Shown here piece by piece: positions 16,929-28,976 of a stretch of 64,000 nt of DNA. The DNA lies in assembly GCF_003545765.1 (NCBI RefSeq), contig NZ_QXIO01000002.1:310001-374000 (forward strand), written 5' to 3'. Source of the DNA: Colwellia sp. RSH04 (GTDB lineage Bacteria > Pseudomonadota > Gammaproteobacteria > Enterobacterales > Alteromonadaceae). Each line of letters opens with the position of its first letter. Position 1 is the first letter of the stretch. The notes under the pieces are model-generated. The model had not been told where the DNA came from. It worked only from the letters and a program-made list of their open reading frames with translations, and ran no database searches. The position numbers were made by a program, and so were the translations under genes.

Positions 16929-18181
16929 TTCGATTCTCCGTTAGCTTTATTGTCTTTCTTCGCTAGTCGTTCACTTTTTGTTAAACCGACTTTTTTGTTA
17001 ACAACACCATCAATTGAAGATATAGACACTAAAGTACCTGATGTTACTTGGCCTAACGGTGTTAACACTAAATGCTGATTTTCTTTTAACCCCGAAGTAA
17101 TTATTGAGAAAGTCTCATTTTGCCAAGCAATTGAGAGCTCCTTTCTTATTAAACGGTTATTCTCGACTAAATAAACGTAGCTGCCTTGATATATAGCACT
17201 ATTCGGGATTGCTAATACATTATGTAAAGTTCTCCCTTGAATGCTTGCACTAACATATTGACCAATTTTAATAGGCATAGTATTACGATCTGTAATACCG
17301 TAAGGGTCATCGACTTGAGCAACCACATAAAGCTGTTGTGCATTTTGATCAAATGCCCCCTCAGTTCTTACAATATGTCCAAGCCATTCTTGCTTCACTG
17401 AAATTTCAGAGAAAATTGACACTTTTGGGTACGACTGACTGATAAAGTTATTGTTTTTGTCATTTTCTGGTAGTTCAATATACGGTAAATCTATATTTTT
17501 AAGTGGCAAACGAATTTCTACATAGTCAGTTGCATATATTTCAGCTAATTGATTACTTAATGAGACAACTTGACCAATATCTACGTACTTATTGAGTATT
17601 CGTCCATCATAGGGAGCTTTTATTCGGGTCCTCTCTAAGGCCAGTTTAGCTTTAGACAACTTCGCTTCTGCTGATAGTACTGTTGCTTGTGCTGCTAAAA
17701 GTTGTGGTTTGCGTAAAACAAGATCAGGTGCTTTATCTTCATTCCCCAAACGTTGCCAATCTTGTAGTGCCTGCTCTACCCTTGCTTGTTCTTCACTTAA
17801 TGCTTGCTTTGCCGTGAACAAAGAGGCTTGAGCTATTTTTATTTCAACTTGATAATCACGATCATCAATTTCAACCAGCACTTCACCCTTTTTAAAGAAG
17901 CCACCTTCATGAAAGTTAGGACTAATAGCATTTATTTGACCTGATACTTGCGGCAATAGCATGCTCTGCGTTCGAGGCTGAACCGTGCCATAACTAGATA
18001 AAGAAAGTGTTAAGTCTTTCAACATTAATGTTTGCACATCAACCATTAGTTGTGGCGAGTTACTCGGTCTAGCTTTTTTAGCACTTGGAGGAAAGCTAGT
18101 AACGGTATACGCTATTACAATAAAGGCACCGAGTACAACGAGAGGTAATATTTTTTTTGTTAATAAATTCATAGCATTCAC
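16925..18181 (-). CDS. RND efflux periplasmic adaptor (membrane fusion protein)
   Basis: HlyD/AcrA-type adaptor, 418 residues, linking permease to outer-membrane channel. One N-terminal membrane anchor lies at about residues 9-28 (LLTKKILPLVVLGAFIVIAY) with no lipobox. A lipoyl half-motif (QVSGQINAISPNFHEGGFFKKGEVL) is followed by a helical hairpin at about 105-165, then the second lipoyl half (IKAPYDGRIL) and a beta-barrel. It overlaps the gene before it and the gene after it by 4 bp each (ATGA type), so the three pump genes are translationally coupled. Confidence 0.95.
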   Translation of the reverse strand: MNAMNLLTKKILPLVVLGAFIVIAYTVTSFPPSAKKARPSNSPQLMVDVQTLMLKDLTLSLSSYGTVQPRTQSMLLPQVSGQINAISPNFHEGGFFKKGEVLVEIDDRDYQVEIKIAQASLFTAKQALSEEQARVEQALQDWQRLGNEDKAPDLVLRKPQLLAAQATVLSAEAKLSKAKLALERTRIKAPYDGRILNKYVDIGQVVSLSNQLAEIYATDYVEIRLPLKNIDLPYIELPENDKNNNFISQSYPKVSIFSEISVKQEWLGHIVRTEGAFDQNAQQLYVVAQVDDPYGITDRNTMPIKIGQYVSASIQGRTLHNVLAIPNSAIYQGSYVYLVENNRLIRKELSIAWQNETFSIITSGLKENQHLVLTPLGQVTSGTLVSISSIDGVVNKKVGLTKSERLAKKDNKANGESK

Positions 18182-19710
18182 TTAAAGTTTGAAGCAGGTA
18201 CGGAAGGTGTAATATTCGTTGCTGTTAGCGTCTCAGACGATTTGAAATTGCCACCTAAGGCAACATATACAGATATTCTGTTTTGCAATAATTGGTTTGT
18301 TAATTGAATTAAGGAGGTTTGTGCATCAAAAGCTCTTCGCTGAGATTCAAGTACCGTGGTATAGCTAACAAGTCCTTTTAGGTACTGATTAAAAGATAAA
18401 TCTTCAGCAGCTAAAGCATTCTCTTTCGCTAAACTATAATGTGAGAATTGTTCTTTTAAAGCGCTTCTATTGCTAATTTGCTCTTCAACATTAGCAAATG
18501 CTTGATAAACATCCCCTAAATACTCCTGCTCCTTTTGAACAACTTTTAAACGTGCTTGTTCTTCTAACGAATCTAGCTTACCCGCATTAAATAACGGCAT
18601 CGTAATATTACCAATTAATGACCATGCTAAGGTGTCGACATCCAGTAAGTTTGATAACTCATCTGAACTGTTACCGGTATTAGCATTCAAAGAAATTCTA
18701 GGAAATTTTGCTTTGTGCGCGACAGCAAGACCAGCATCTAGTGCAAGTAACTCATACCAAGATGCTCTTATATCGGTTCTTCTTGTCAATAACTCACCTG
18801 GCAAGCCCGTAGGGATATCATCAGTGATCACTGGTAAGGTTTTATTTGTTGATAACTTTGCACGGGGATAATCCCCCATAAGTAACTCTAATTGCCTACT
18901 CGCCCTTAAAACAACCTGTTTCTGATCAGCAACACGTGCAAACTCTCGATTAACATCGCTCTGTGTTAAATAAACATCTAATGCTTGGCTCAAACCTAAT
19001 CGATATGATGCTTGTATCGTTGACAAATTGTGTTGAAGATTATCAGCTCTATTTTGATATAAGGCTAGCAGCTGAGAAGCTTCAACAAGATTAAACCAAC
19101 TGCTAGCTAGCTCTGCTACTAAGTTAATTTTACTACCTTCATAAATGGATTTTGCTGCAGCAAAATTTAACTTATCTTGTAATTGTTGATCAGATAACCT
19201 GCCCCATAAATCAACTTCATAGCTTAATTGTAAACCTAATTCATTATTGGTCTGATAGCTCTCAGTAGCGTTAGTGACTCTTTTATTTCGACTGCTTGTC
19301 ATTGCTAAAGACAACTCAGGTAAGTCTGACGCATTAGAAATATTTAATTTTTGCTGGGCAATGCCCATAGCTGCGAACTGAGCTTTTAATTGGTAATTAT
19401 GTTGCAAAGCATAATGCACCATCCTCGTTAACATAGGATCTTTGAGGCTACTTAACCAGCCATCAAGCTCAACAAAATCATTGATATTTTCATCAGTTTT
19501 TACTATTTCCCCTACGGATGAAGACTTTTTATCGGCATTAGCCTGTAGTTGTGATTGCCATGATGTTGGGCTTTGAAGGTTTCTGGTTTTTTCACTTATA
19601 GCTGTCTCTGTTGCACACCCAAAAACAAAAATGCTAATCAATAAAGATGGAAATATGGGTTTGAACACTTTACTTTCCTTAATGCTATAAAGCTTATGCT
19701 TGTAGGTCAT
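18178..19710 (-). CDS. RND efflux outer-membrane lipoprotein (NodT/OprM family)
   Basis: TolC-like outer-membrane channel, 510 residues, first gene of the efflux operon. The N-terminus has a hydrophobic stretch and a lipobox-like FVFGC with the acceptor cysteine at C32. Two OEP repeats follow, with family blocks WWELFGD-like DGWLSSLKDPMLTRMV, LSYEVDLWGRL, and DIPTGLPGELLTRRTDIRASW. No regulator gene is next to the operon. The 264 bp upstream, to clpA, hold a terminator hairpin but no operator that I can recognise. Confidence 0.93.
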   Translation of the reverse strand: MTYKHKLYSIKESKVFKPIFPSLLISIFVFGCATETAISEKTRNLQSPTSWQSQLQANADKKSSSVGEIVKTDENINDFVELDGWLSSLKDPMLTRMVHYALQHNYQLKAQFAAMGIAQQKLNISNASDLPELSLAMTSSRNKRVTNATESYQTNNELGLQLSYEVDLWGRLSDQQLQDKLNFAAAKSIYEGSKINLVAELASSWFNLVEASQLLALYQNRADNLQHNLSTIQASYRLGLSQALDVYLTQSDVNREFARVADQKQVVLRASRQLELLMGDYPRAKLSTNKTLPVITDDIPTGLPGELLTRRTDIRASWYELLALDAGLAVAHKAKFPRISLNANTGNSSDELSNLLDVDTLAWSLIGNITMPLFNAGKLDSLEEQARLKVVQKEQEYLGDVYQAFANVEEQISNRSALKEQFSHYSLAKENALAAEDLSFNQYLKGLVSYTTVLESQRRAFDAQTSLIQLTNQLLQNRISVYVALGGNFKSSETLTATNITPSVPASNFK

Positions 19711-19909
19711 ACTTATAGTTCTATCGCTATTTTGTTAATTATCTAAGTCAAGCATAATAAATAAAGTTACAAGAAGCCTCAAACAACTTTACATAAACTT
19801 ACACTCAACCTTTATATACATTTAATTTATTAAAATACTAATAAAAATAATAATCTATCATGAAAATTTAACTGCTGCTTTTATAAAGTTTGTGAGGATT
19901 TGTTAACGA

Positions 19910-19954
19910 GTAACCATAAAAAAACCTAACTAATGTTAGGTTTTTTTATGGTTA
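19910..19954. terminator. Strong bidirectional terminator between clpA and the RND operon
   Basis: GTAACCATAAAAAAACCTAAC pairs perfectly with GTTAGGTTTTTTTATGGTTAC (21 bp) around a short TAAT loop. An internal A-run and T-run make it work on either strand. Its natural role is to end clpA transcription (stop at 19975). Confidence 0.88.
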
Positions 19955-19974
19955 CTTTCAGAATAAATCGTTAA

Positions 19975-22236
19975 TTATTTTGAAGTGACTAATTCTTGTT
20001 TACTTTCAAAATTAATCACAAGTTTATCTTTTTTCACAGATACTTTTGCAATACCACCATGGGTTAATTCACCAAAGAGTAATTCATTAGCTAGTTCCTT
20101 TTTAAGCTTCTCTTGAATTAGTCTACCCATAGGACGCGCGCCCATTGCTTTATCATAACCTTTCTCTGCCAACCAAGTTTTCGCACCTTTGGTTAGCTCT
20201 AATGATACGCCTTTCTCATCAAGTTGCGCTTGTAGTTCAACAATAAATTTATCAACAACTTGTAAAATGACATCCGTAGATAAATGATCAAACCAAACAA
20301 TATTATCTAAGCGGTTTCTAAACTCTGGAGAAAAAACTTTATTAATTTCACTTAACGCATCAAGGCTGTGATCTTGTTGCTGAAAACCAATAGATTGTCT
20401 AACCGTTTCTTGAACACCAGCATTAGTAGTTAATACCAAAATGATATTTCTAAAATCAGCTTTGCGGCCATTATTGTCTGTTAAAGTGCCATGGTCCATT
20501 ACCTGTAAAAGAATGTTATAAACATCTTCATGTGCTTTTTCTATTTCATCTAAAAGCACAACTGCATGGGGATGTTTTAATACAGCATCAGTTAATAAAC
20601 CACCTTGCTCATAACCTACATAGCCAGGAGGTGCACCTATTAGACGGCTAACAGCGTGTTTTTCCATATACTCAGACATATCATACCTAAGTAATTCTAC
20701 ACCTAATATCTTAGCTAATTGTTGCGTAATTTCTGTTTTACCAACACCTGTAGGGCCAGCAAATAGAAATGAGCCAACTGGCTTTTCATCATTTCCAAGG
20801 CCAGCTCGCGATAACTTTATAACAGAGCTTAATTCATCAATCGCTTTATCTTGCCCAAAAACCACAAGTTTAAGATTACGATCTAAATTTTTCAGACTAT
20901 CTTTTTCAGTTGATGAAACAGATTTTTCAGGAACACGAGCCATCTTAGCAACAATGGTTTCTATATCGGTATTATTAATAACTTTTTTGCGCTTGCTTGG
21001 TGCAACTAATTGCTGTTTTGCACCAGCTTCATCAATAACATCAATGGCTTTATCAGGTAAAAATCGTTCATTAATATACTTAGCTGATAACTGTGCTGCT
21101 GCATGTAAGGCTTTATTGGTATAACGAATCCCATGGTGTGACTCATACTTATCCTTTAAACCTTGCAATATTTTCGTGGTATCTGCAATGCTTGGTTCAG
21201 CAATATCTATTTTTTGAAAACGTCTAGCAAGTGCTCGATCTTTTTCGAATATACTTTGATATTCTTGATAAGTTGTTGAACCTAAACACCTTAATTTCCC
21301 TGCCGATAATAAAGGCTTAATTAAGTTTGATGCATCCATCATCCCACCTGATGCAGCGCCTGCACCAATAATAGTATGAATTTCATCAATAAAGAGTACA
21401 GCATTAACATCGTTTTCAAGTTCTTTTAATAACGCTTTAAAACGCTTTTCAAAATCGCCTCTATATTTGGTACCAGCTAATAATGCTCCCATATCTAATG
21501 AATAAATAGTGGCATCATTTAAAAAATCGGGAACTTGTTCATTTACAATTAAATTAGCCAATCCCTCTGCTATCGCTGTTTTTCCTACGCCTGCTTCACC
21601 AACAAATAGCGGGTTATTCTTACGACGACGACTTAATACTTGTAGTGTACGTTCCAATTCTTCATCACGTCCGATTAACGGATCTATGTTTCCTTTTAAG
21701 GCTTCTTCATTGAGGTTAACAGCGAAGTTTTCAATTGTTCTGGGCTCTTCTTCTACTGGCTGTTCATTTTCACCTACATGATTAGGCGAATCATGGCTTT
21801 CAATCTTGGCAATGCCATGTGAAATGTAATTCACAATATCTAGGCGGCTAATATCTGCCTTTTTAAGAATGTAAGCAGCTTGAGACTCTTGCTCACTAAA
21901 AATTGCCACAAGCACATTTGAGCCACTCACTTCATTTTTACCTGATGACTGTACGTGAAAAACAGCTCTTTGTAATACGCGTTGAAAGCCTAGTGTTGGC
22001 TGAGTTTCTCTTTCATCTTCCCCCACAGGAATCATAGGGGTTGTTTCATTAATAAAATCTAATAAACTTTTCCGTAATTTCGATAAATCGGCACCACAAG
22101 CGCCAAGAGCCTCTATCGCAGAAGGGTTATCTAAAAGTGCCAGCAATAAATGCTCAACCGTCATAAACTCATGGCGTGACTCTTTGGCTTGGCGAAAGGC
22201 TAAGTTCAATGATATTTCTAGGTCTTTGTTCAGCAT
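19975..22236 (-). CDS. clpA: ATP-dependent Clp protease ATP-binding subunit ClpA
   Basis: AAA+ unfoldase that feeds substrates, including N-degron proteins delivered by ClpS, to ClpP. It has 753 residues. The N-terminal Clp_N double repeat spans about 1-145. The first ATPase domain has Walker A GEAGVGKTA near residue 213 and Walker B VLFIDEIH. The second has GPTGVGKTE near 493 and VVLLDEIEKAH. The ATG at 22236 follows a GGAG ribosome-binding site. It lies 20 bp behind clpS. The pairing clpS-clpA with cspD divergent is the common gammaproteobacterial arrangement. Confidence 0.98.
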   Translation of the reverse strand: MLNKDLEISLNLAFRQAKESRHEFMTVEHLLLALLDNPSAIEALGACGADLSKLRKSLLDFINETTPMIPVGEDERETQPTLGFQRVLQRAVFHVQSSGKNEVSGSNVLVAIFSEQESQAAYILKKADISRLDIVNYISHGIAKIESHDSPNHVGENEQPVEEEPRTIENFAVNLNEEALKGNIDPLIGRDEELERTLQVLSRRRKNNPLFVGEAGVGKTAIAEGLANLIVNEQVPDFLNDATIYSLDMGALLAGTKYRGDFEKRFKALLKELENDVNAVLFIDEIHTIIGAGAASGGMMDASNLIKPLLSAGKLRCLGSTTYQEYQSIFEKDRALARRFQKIDIAEPSIADTTKILQGLKDKYESHHGIRYTNKALHAAAQLSAKYINERFLPDKAIDVIDEAGAKQQLVAPSKRKKVINNTDIETIVAKMARVPEKSVSSTEKDSLKNLDRNLKLVVFGQDKAIDELSSVIKLSRAGLGNDEKPVGSFLFAGPTGVGKTEITQQLAKILGVELLRYDMSEYMEKHAVSRLIGAPPGYVGYEQGGLLTDAVLKHPHAVVLLDEIEKAHEDVYNILLQVMDHGTLTDNNGRKADFRNIILVLTTNAGVQETVRQSIGFQQQDHSLDALSEINKVFSPEFRNRLDNIVWFDHLSTDVILQVVDKFIVELQAQLDEKGVSLELTKGAKTWLAEKGYDKAMGARPMGRLIQEKLKKELANELLFGELTHGGIAKVSVKKDKLVINFESKQELVTSK

Positions 22237-22256
22237 AGGTACTCCAATTAACTATG

Positions 22257-22577
22257 TTATGCTTTTTCTACCACGCACTTTAATGGGTGCTCATGTTCAA
22301 AAGCAAAACGGACAACATGATCTACTTTGGTTTCTGCAATATCTGCAGTAAATGTGCCACAAAGGCCCTTACCTTTATAATGAACGGTTAACATTATCTC
22401 TGTTGCTTGTTCAGCGTTTTTATTAAAAAACTTCCTTAATACTTCTACAACAAAATCCATTGGTGTGTAGTCATCATTCAGTAAGAAAACATGGTATTTA
22501 GCCGGCTCTCTTACCTGTTTTTCAACTTCATCTTCAATAGCGGTATCACTATCAAATAACTCTTTCCAGTTACTCAT
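22257..22577 (-). CDS. clpS: ATP-dependent Clp protease adaptor ClpS
   Basis: Adaptor that binds N-degron substrates and docks on the ClpA N-domain. It has 106 residues, the normal length. [18 protein letters not shown] is the hallmark segment, with the DD and the M of the specificity pocket; [20 protein letters not shown] follows. The N-terminal about 25 residues are the flexible tail. It is co-directional with clpA and divergent from cspD, from which it is separated by 250 bp. Confidence 0.97.
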   Translation of the reverse strand: MSNWKELFDSDTAIEDEVEKQVREPAKYHVFLLNDDYTPMDFVVEVLRKFFNKNAEQATEIMLTVHYKGKGLCGTFTADIAETKVDHVVRFAFEHEHPLKCVVEKA

Positions 22578-22827
22578 ATATTTATCTTAGACTCTTGTAA
22601 TCACTTTTGCTGTAACTTTTCTGTTAATAAATCATAAAAAAGTGTTAATTTTTTATCTTTTTAACTTGACTAATTCAGGAAATTATCTACGATTCTATAA
22701 GTGGCTATTTTTTAGCCTCTTAATTGCTTGTGTAAATGCAATAGCTTAGTTTTAGCCTATTTTAGGCATTTTAAAAAGCTAAGTTAAACATAATTCATAA
22801 CTGAAGGATATAGAAGGAAGTAGATGT

Positions 22828-23046
22828 ATGGCTCACGGTACAGTTAAATGGTTTAATAATGCAAAGGGGTTTGGTTTTATTCGTCCAGAAAGTGGTGGTG
22901 AAGATATTTTCGCACATTACTCAACAATAGAAATGGATGGGTACCGCACATTAAAAGCAGGACAGGATGTTAACTACGAATTAAATGAAGGACCTAAGGG
23001 TCATCACGCAGCGAGCATTAAGCCAGTTATTGATGAAATTGAATAA
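22828..23046 (+). CDS. cspD: Cold-shock-domain protein, CspD type
   Basis: Small OB-fold nucleic-acid-binding protein of 72 residues. RNP1 is KGFGFI and RNP2 is DIFAHY; GTVKWFNNAKGFGFIRPE is typical. CspD in E. coli is stationary-phase-induced and inhibits replication, and lies divergent from clpS just as here, which supports the CspD rather than CspA assignment. The ATG follows GAAGGAAG. The about 150 nt upstream contain several short inverted repeats (for example GCCTA/TAGGC and GGCTA/TAGCC) and could form a structured leader. Confidence 0.93.
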   Translation: MAHGTVKWFNNAKGFGFIRPESGGEDIFAHYSTIEMDGYRTLKAGQDVNYELNEGPKGHHAASIKPVIDEIE

Positions 23047-23073
23047 TTGGATGTAACTAAAAAATAAGCAAAG

Positions 23074-23099
23074 AAAAACACAGCAATCGCTGTGTTTTT
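23074..23099. terminator. Intrinsic terminator after cspD
   Basis: AAAAACACAGC-AATC-GCTGTGTTTTT forms an 11-bp stem with A-runs and T-runs, so it can serve cspD and the convergent icd gene. Confidence 0.88.
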
Positions 23100-23118
23100 T
23101 ATTTTATACATTCATCGA

Positions 23119-24369
23119 TTACATATGTTCGATAATGCAATCACCAAACTCAGAACAAGTCACCAAAGTTGCCCCATCCATTAAACGTTCAAAGTCATAG
23201 GTAACCGTTTTAGCACCTATTGCACCTGACATACCTTTTAATAATAAATCTGCCGCTTCATACCAGCCCATATGCCTTAACATCATTTCCGCTGATAAAA
23301 TAACAGAGCCAGGATTAACTTTATTTTTACCTGCATACTTTGGAGCTGTACCGTGTGTAGCTTCAAAAATGGCAACATCATCACTTAAGTTAGCGCCTGG
23401 GGCAATGCCTATACCACCAACTTGTGCAGCAAGTGCATCAGATAAATAATCACCATTTAAATTTAATGTTGCTATAACACTGTACTCAGCAGGTCTTAAT
23501 AAAATTTGCTGTAGCATCGCATCGGCAATAACATCCTTAATAATGATTTCTTTACCGGTATTAGGGTTGTTAAATGAACACCAAGAGCCACCATTAATTT
23601 CCTGCGCACCAAATTCACTTTGCGCTAATTCATAGCCCCAATCCTTAAAGGCACCCTCAGTATACTTCATGATATTCCCCTTATGAACTAAGGTTACGGA
23701 ATCTCTATCATTATCAATAGCATATTGAATAGCTTGCCTAACAAGTCGTTGTGTACCTTCTTTAGAAACTGGTTTAATACCAATACCGCACTCTTGTGTA
23801 AAACGGATTTTTGTTACTCCCATTTCTTCTTGCAAGAAATTAAGCAGTTTTTTGGCGTCATCACTTCCGCCTTTATATTCAATGCCCGCGTAAATATCTT
23901 CTGTATTCTCCCTAAAAATCACCATGTCAACTTCGCATGGTTTTTTAACAGGGCTCGGTACACCGGTAAACCACTGCACTGGTCGCTGACAAACGTATAA
24001 ATCTAAGATTTGTCTAAGCGCGACATTCAATGAACGCATGCCTCCACCAACAGGTGTCGTTAATGGGCCTTTTATTCCTACTTTATATTCTTTAAACATG
24101 GCTAATGTTTCTTCAGGTAACCAGGTTTCTGAATCATATAGCTGGGTCGCTTTCTCTCCAGCATAAACTTCCATCCAAGAAATCTTTTTATCACCACCAT
24201 AGGCTTTTTTGACAGCAGCATCGACAACTTTAATCATAGGAGGCGTAACATCAATACCAATACCATCTCCTTCAATAAAAGGGATGATAGGGTTATTTGG
24301 AACTGACAATTTACCATCAATTGTCGTGATTTTTTCACCTGAACTAGGAATTGTGATTTGACTTGTCAT
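23119..24369 (-). CDS. icd: NADP-dependent isocitrate dehydrogenase, homodimeric type
   Basis: TCA-cycle enzyme, isocitrate to 2-oxoglutarate with NADPH. It has 416 residues, as in E. coli Icd. The substrate loop [13 protein letters not shown] holds the serine that AceK phosphorylates in E. coli, near residue 113. [12 protein letters not shown] and the metal-site segment [24 protein letters not shown] are also seen, as is the NADP-site [13 protein letters not shown]. It lies behind the monomeric isozyme gene, on the same strand, with 307 bp and a terminator between, so it should have its own promoter. That spacer is rich in inverted repeats. Confidence 0.98.
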   Translation of the reverse strand: MTSQITIPSSGEKITTIDGKLSVPNNPIIPFIEGDGIGIDVTPPMIKVVDAAVKKAYGGDKKISWMEVYAGEKATQLYDSETWLPEETLAMFKEYKVGIKGPLTTPVGGGMRSLNVALRQILDLYVCQRPVQWFTGVPSPVKKPCEVDMVIFRENTEDIYAGIEYKGGSDDAKKLLNFLQEEMGVTKIRFTQECGIGIKPVSKEGTQRLVRQAIQYAIDNDRDSVTLVHKGNIMKYTEGAFKDWGYELAQSEFGAQEINGGSWCSFNNPNTGKEIIIKDVIADAMLQQILLRPAEYSVIATLNLNGDYLSDALAAQVGGIGIAPGANLSDDVAIFEATHGTAPKYAGKNKVNPGSVILSAEMMLRHMGWYEAADLLLKGMSGAIGAKTVTYDFERLMDGATLVTCSEFGDCIIEHM

Positions 24370-24676
24370 AAAGCATTCTCCTAAAAGAAATCTTACTTTG
24401 TTATCACTTTATAAATATAAAGTAGCAAAGCTGAGTAAATTAATAGTGAGTAATTCACTATTTAGGAATACGTTAAAGTAAATTTGTTGGCTAGACTAAT
24501 AACCAAGCAGTGATAGTGGTTATTATGATGATGAATATTGCTCGCTAGACTAAAGTCTAATAAGGAAGCATGAAAGCAAAACAAGAATATTAAGGATAAA
24601 AAAAAGGCTAAGTTCATGACTTAGCCTTTCCCATATTCACCATTTAAAGTGCTTTTATTGAATACTATTTAATAAA
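24370..24676 (-). promoter_or_regulatory. icd: icd upstream region with several inverted repeats
   Basis: No gene fits here. Within about 120 bp upstream of icd lie three inverted repeats: AATAGTGA/TCACTATT (24442-24462, 5-bp spacer), ATAACCA/TGGTTAT (24499-24523), and TTAGACT/AGTCTAA around 24546-24559. The decamer GCTAGACTAA occurs twice (24490 and 24544). They may be operators of icd, but no regulator can be named. Confidence 0.45.
24598..24629 (-). terminator. Intrinsic terminator of the monomeric isocitrate dehydrogenase gene
   Basis: AAAGGCTAAG (24603-24612) pairs perfectly with CTTAGCCTTT (24620-24629) over a 7-nt loop. Read on the - strand it ends in a run of eight Ts, so it terminates transcription coming from the gene at 26908. 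Confidence 0.85.
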
Positions 24677-26980
<2,304 letters not shown>

Positions 26981-27064
26981 TCATACATAAAAATATTTTG
27001 CGCGCATAATATAGTATTTTGACTCTAATTTATATAGCTTCAACGAATAGCTGACACTTTTTTA

Positions 27065-27688
27065 ATGATAAAAATGGCAATAAAGATGCACAATAAACGC
27101 TATAACAAAGGAATAACACAACCCCACAAGAAGGTACGACCAGTTGCAGAAAATAGAAAAATTGTTCTATTTAATAAGCCTTTTGATGTTTTATGCCAAT
27201 TTACCGATGAAAATAACAGAACAACGTTAAAAGATTACATTGATATACAAGGTATATACGCTGCGGGAAGGTTAGATAGAGACAGTGAAGGCCTCCTGTT
27301 ACTAACCAATGATGGAAAACTTCAACATAAAATTGCTAACCCAAAAAAGAAAACTGAGAAAACATATTGGGCACAAGTTGAAGGAGTACCGACGGAGCAG
27401 GATTTAGAAAAACTAAGACAAGGCGTCGAATTAAAAGATGGCTTGACCCAACCGGCCAAAATTAAACTAATGAATGAGCCTGACATATGGGAAAGAAATC
27501 CTCCCATAAGGGAGCGTGCATCTATTCCAACATCATGGCTAGAAATTACCATATCGGAAGGAAGAAATAGGCAAGTAAGACGAATGACTGCTCATATTGG
27601 CTACCCTACTCTCAGGTTAATAAGATATCGTATTGGAAATTGGACCATCAACAACATAAAAAATGGTGCTTATACAGTAATAGAATAA
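27065..27688 (+). CDS. rluE: 23S rRNA pseudouridine synthase, RluE type
   Basis: RsuA/RluB/E/F-family enzyme. In E. coli RluE modifies U2457 of 23S rRNA. It has 207 residues, lacks an S4 domain and has a basic N-terminal tail. The catalytic aspartate is in [17 protein letters not shown] near residue 75. [21 protein letters not shown] is the second hallmark. Several in-frame ATGs (27065, 27074, 27086) make the exact start uncertain. Its position between icd and mnmA matches E. coli, where icd-rluE-nudJ-mnmA-hflD-purB are neighbours; here nudJ is absent. Confidence 0.9.
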   Translation: MIKMAIKMHNKRYNKGITQPHKKVRPVAENRKIVLFNKPFDVLCQFTDENNRTTLKDYIDIQGIYAAGRLDRDSEGLLLLTNDGKLQHKIANPKKKTEKTYWAQVEGVPTEQDLEKLRQGVELKDGLTQPAKIKLMNEPDIWERNPPIRERASIPTSWLEITISEGRNRQVRRMTAHIGYPTLRLIRYRIGNWTINNIKNGAYTVIE

Positions 27689-27776
27689 TACAAACCCTAG
27701 CAACTATTTAATCAGGGTTATTGACGTGTTATAATTTTGCGCCTTTTTATTTTGCAGTAACTTAATAAGTATTTAT

Positions 27777-28913
27777 ATGTCTCAAATCAGTTCAAGCCAC
27801 CTAGAAAAGTCACCTGAGCAAACCAAAGTTATTGTTGGTATGTCAGGTGGTGTTGACTCATCTGTATCGGCTTACCTTCTTCAACAGCAAGGGTATCAAG
27901 TTGAAGGTTTATTCATGAAAAACTGGGAAGAAGATGATACTGACGAATACTGCGCTGCAGCAGAAGATCTTAAAGACGCACAAGCTATCTGTGAAAAGTT
28001 AGGTATTAAATTACACACCATTAATTTTGCGACTGAATATTGGGATAATGTATTCGAATATTTCTTAGCTGAATACAAAGCTGGTAGAACACCAAACCCA
28101 GACATTATGTGTAACAAAGAAATAAAATTTAAAGCTTTTTTAGAGTTCGCCTGTGAAGATTTGCAAGCAGACTACATTGCCACTGGCCATTATGTTCAAA
28201 GAGAATTTCGAAATAATAGATGGGTCATGGTTCGAGGTAATGATAATAATAAAGATCAAAGCTACTTCTTATATACCTTGAACGAACAACAACTTGCGAA
28301 CACACTTTTTCCCGTTGGGCACATAGAAAAACCTGAAGTCCGTGCTATTGCTGAGCAAGCAGGTTTAATTACACACAATAAAAAAGATAGTACAGGCATT
28401 TGTTTTATCGGCGAGCGTAAATTTAAAGACTTTTTAGCTCAATATTTACCAGCACAGCCAGGTGTCATTGAGTCAGCTGAAGGCGAAAAGGTTGGTCAGC
28501 ATGATGGTTTAATGTACCACACACTGGGCCAACGCAAAGGACTACGTATTGGTGGTTTAGCTAATGCTGGTGAAGAGCCATGGTATGTTGTAGAGAAAGA
28601 TTTACGCCGTAATGTGCTCATTGTTGGACAAGGACATAATCACCCTAGATTATTTTCTAAGGGGTTAATTGCTAATCAATTACATTGGGTTACTAGAGAA
28701 GAACTTACACAGCCGATTCATTGCACCGTTAAAACACGTTATCGCCAAGAAGATGTGCCTTGTACTGTTACTCCTATTTTAGATAATGGTAATGGTGAAT
28801 ACCGTATCGATTTTGAAGAGCCTCAAAGCTCGGTTACTCCTGGGCAATCGGTTGTTTTTTATCAAGGCGATGTTTGTTTAGGTGGTGGCATAATAGACAC
28901 ACTATTAAGATAA
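27777..28913 (+). CDS. mnmA: tRNA-specific 2-thiouridylase MnmA
   Basis: Thiolates U34 of tRNA-Glu, -Gln and -Lys using sulfur relayed by the Tus proteins. It has 378 residues. The PP-loop [15 protein letters not shown] lies at about residues 22-36. The catalytic cysteines are C in [12 protein letters not shown] near residue 111 and C in [13 protein letters not shown] near residue 209. [10 protein letters not shown] is the family's tRNA-binding block. The next gene, hflD, begins 63 bp downstream, as in E. coli. Confidence 0.97.
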   Translation: MSQISSSHLEKSPEQTKVIVGMSGGVDSSVSAYLLQQQGYQVEGLFMKNWEEDDTDEYCAAAEDLKDAQAICEKLGIKLHTINFATEYWDNVFEYFLAEYKAGRTPNPDIMCNKEIKFKAFLEFACEDLQADYIATGHYVQREFRNNRWVMVRGNDNNKDQSYFLYTLNEQQLANTLFPVGHIEKPEVRAIAEQAGLITHNKKDSTGICFIGERKFKDFLAQYLPAQPGVIESAEGEKVGQHDGLMYHTLGQRKGLRIGGLANAGEEPWYVVEKDLRRNVLIVGQGHNHPRLFSKGLIANQLHWVTREELTQPIHCTVKTRYRQEDVPCTVTPILDNGNGEYRIDFEEPQSSVTPGQSVVFYQGDVCLGGGIIDTLLR

Positions 28914-28976
28914 GTAATCACTTTCGCAAATCAGTCAGGCTAATAGCCTATTTTTCCAAATATAATTTAGAGCGAC

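Noticed and set aside
13821..19710. Heavy-metal (CzcA-type) rather than drug-type RND pump
   Set aside because: The permease has the DD pair of helix 4 and no metal-binding motifs that I recognise in the adaptor. I leave the substrate open.
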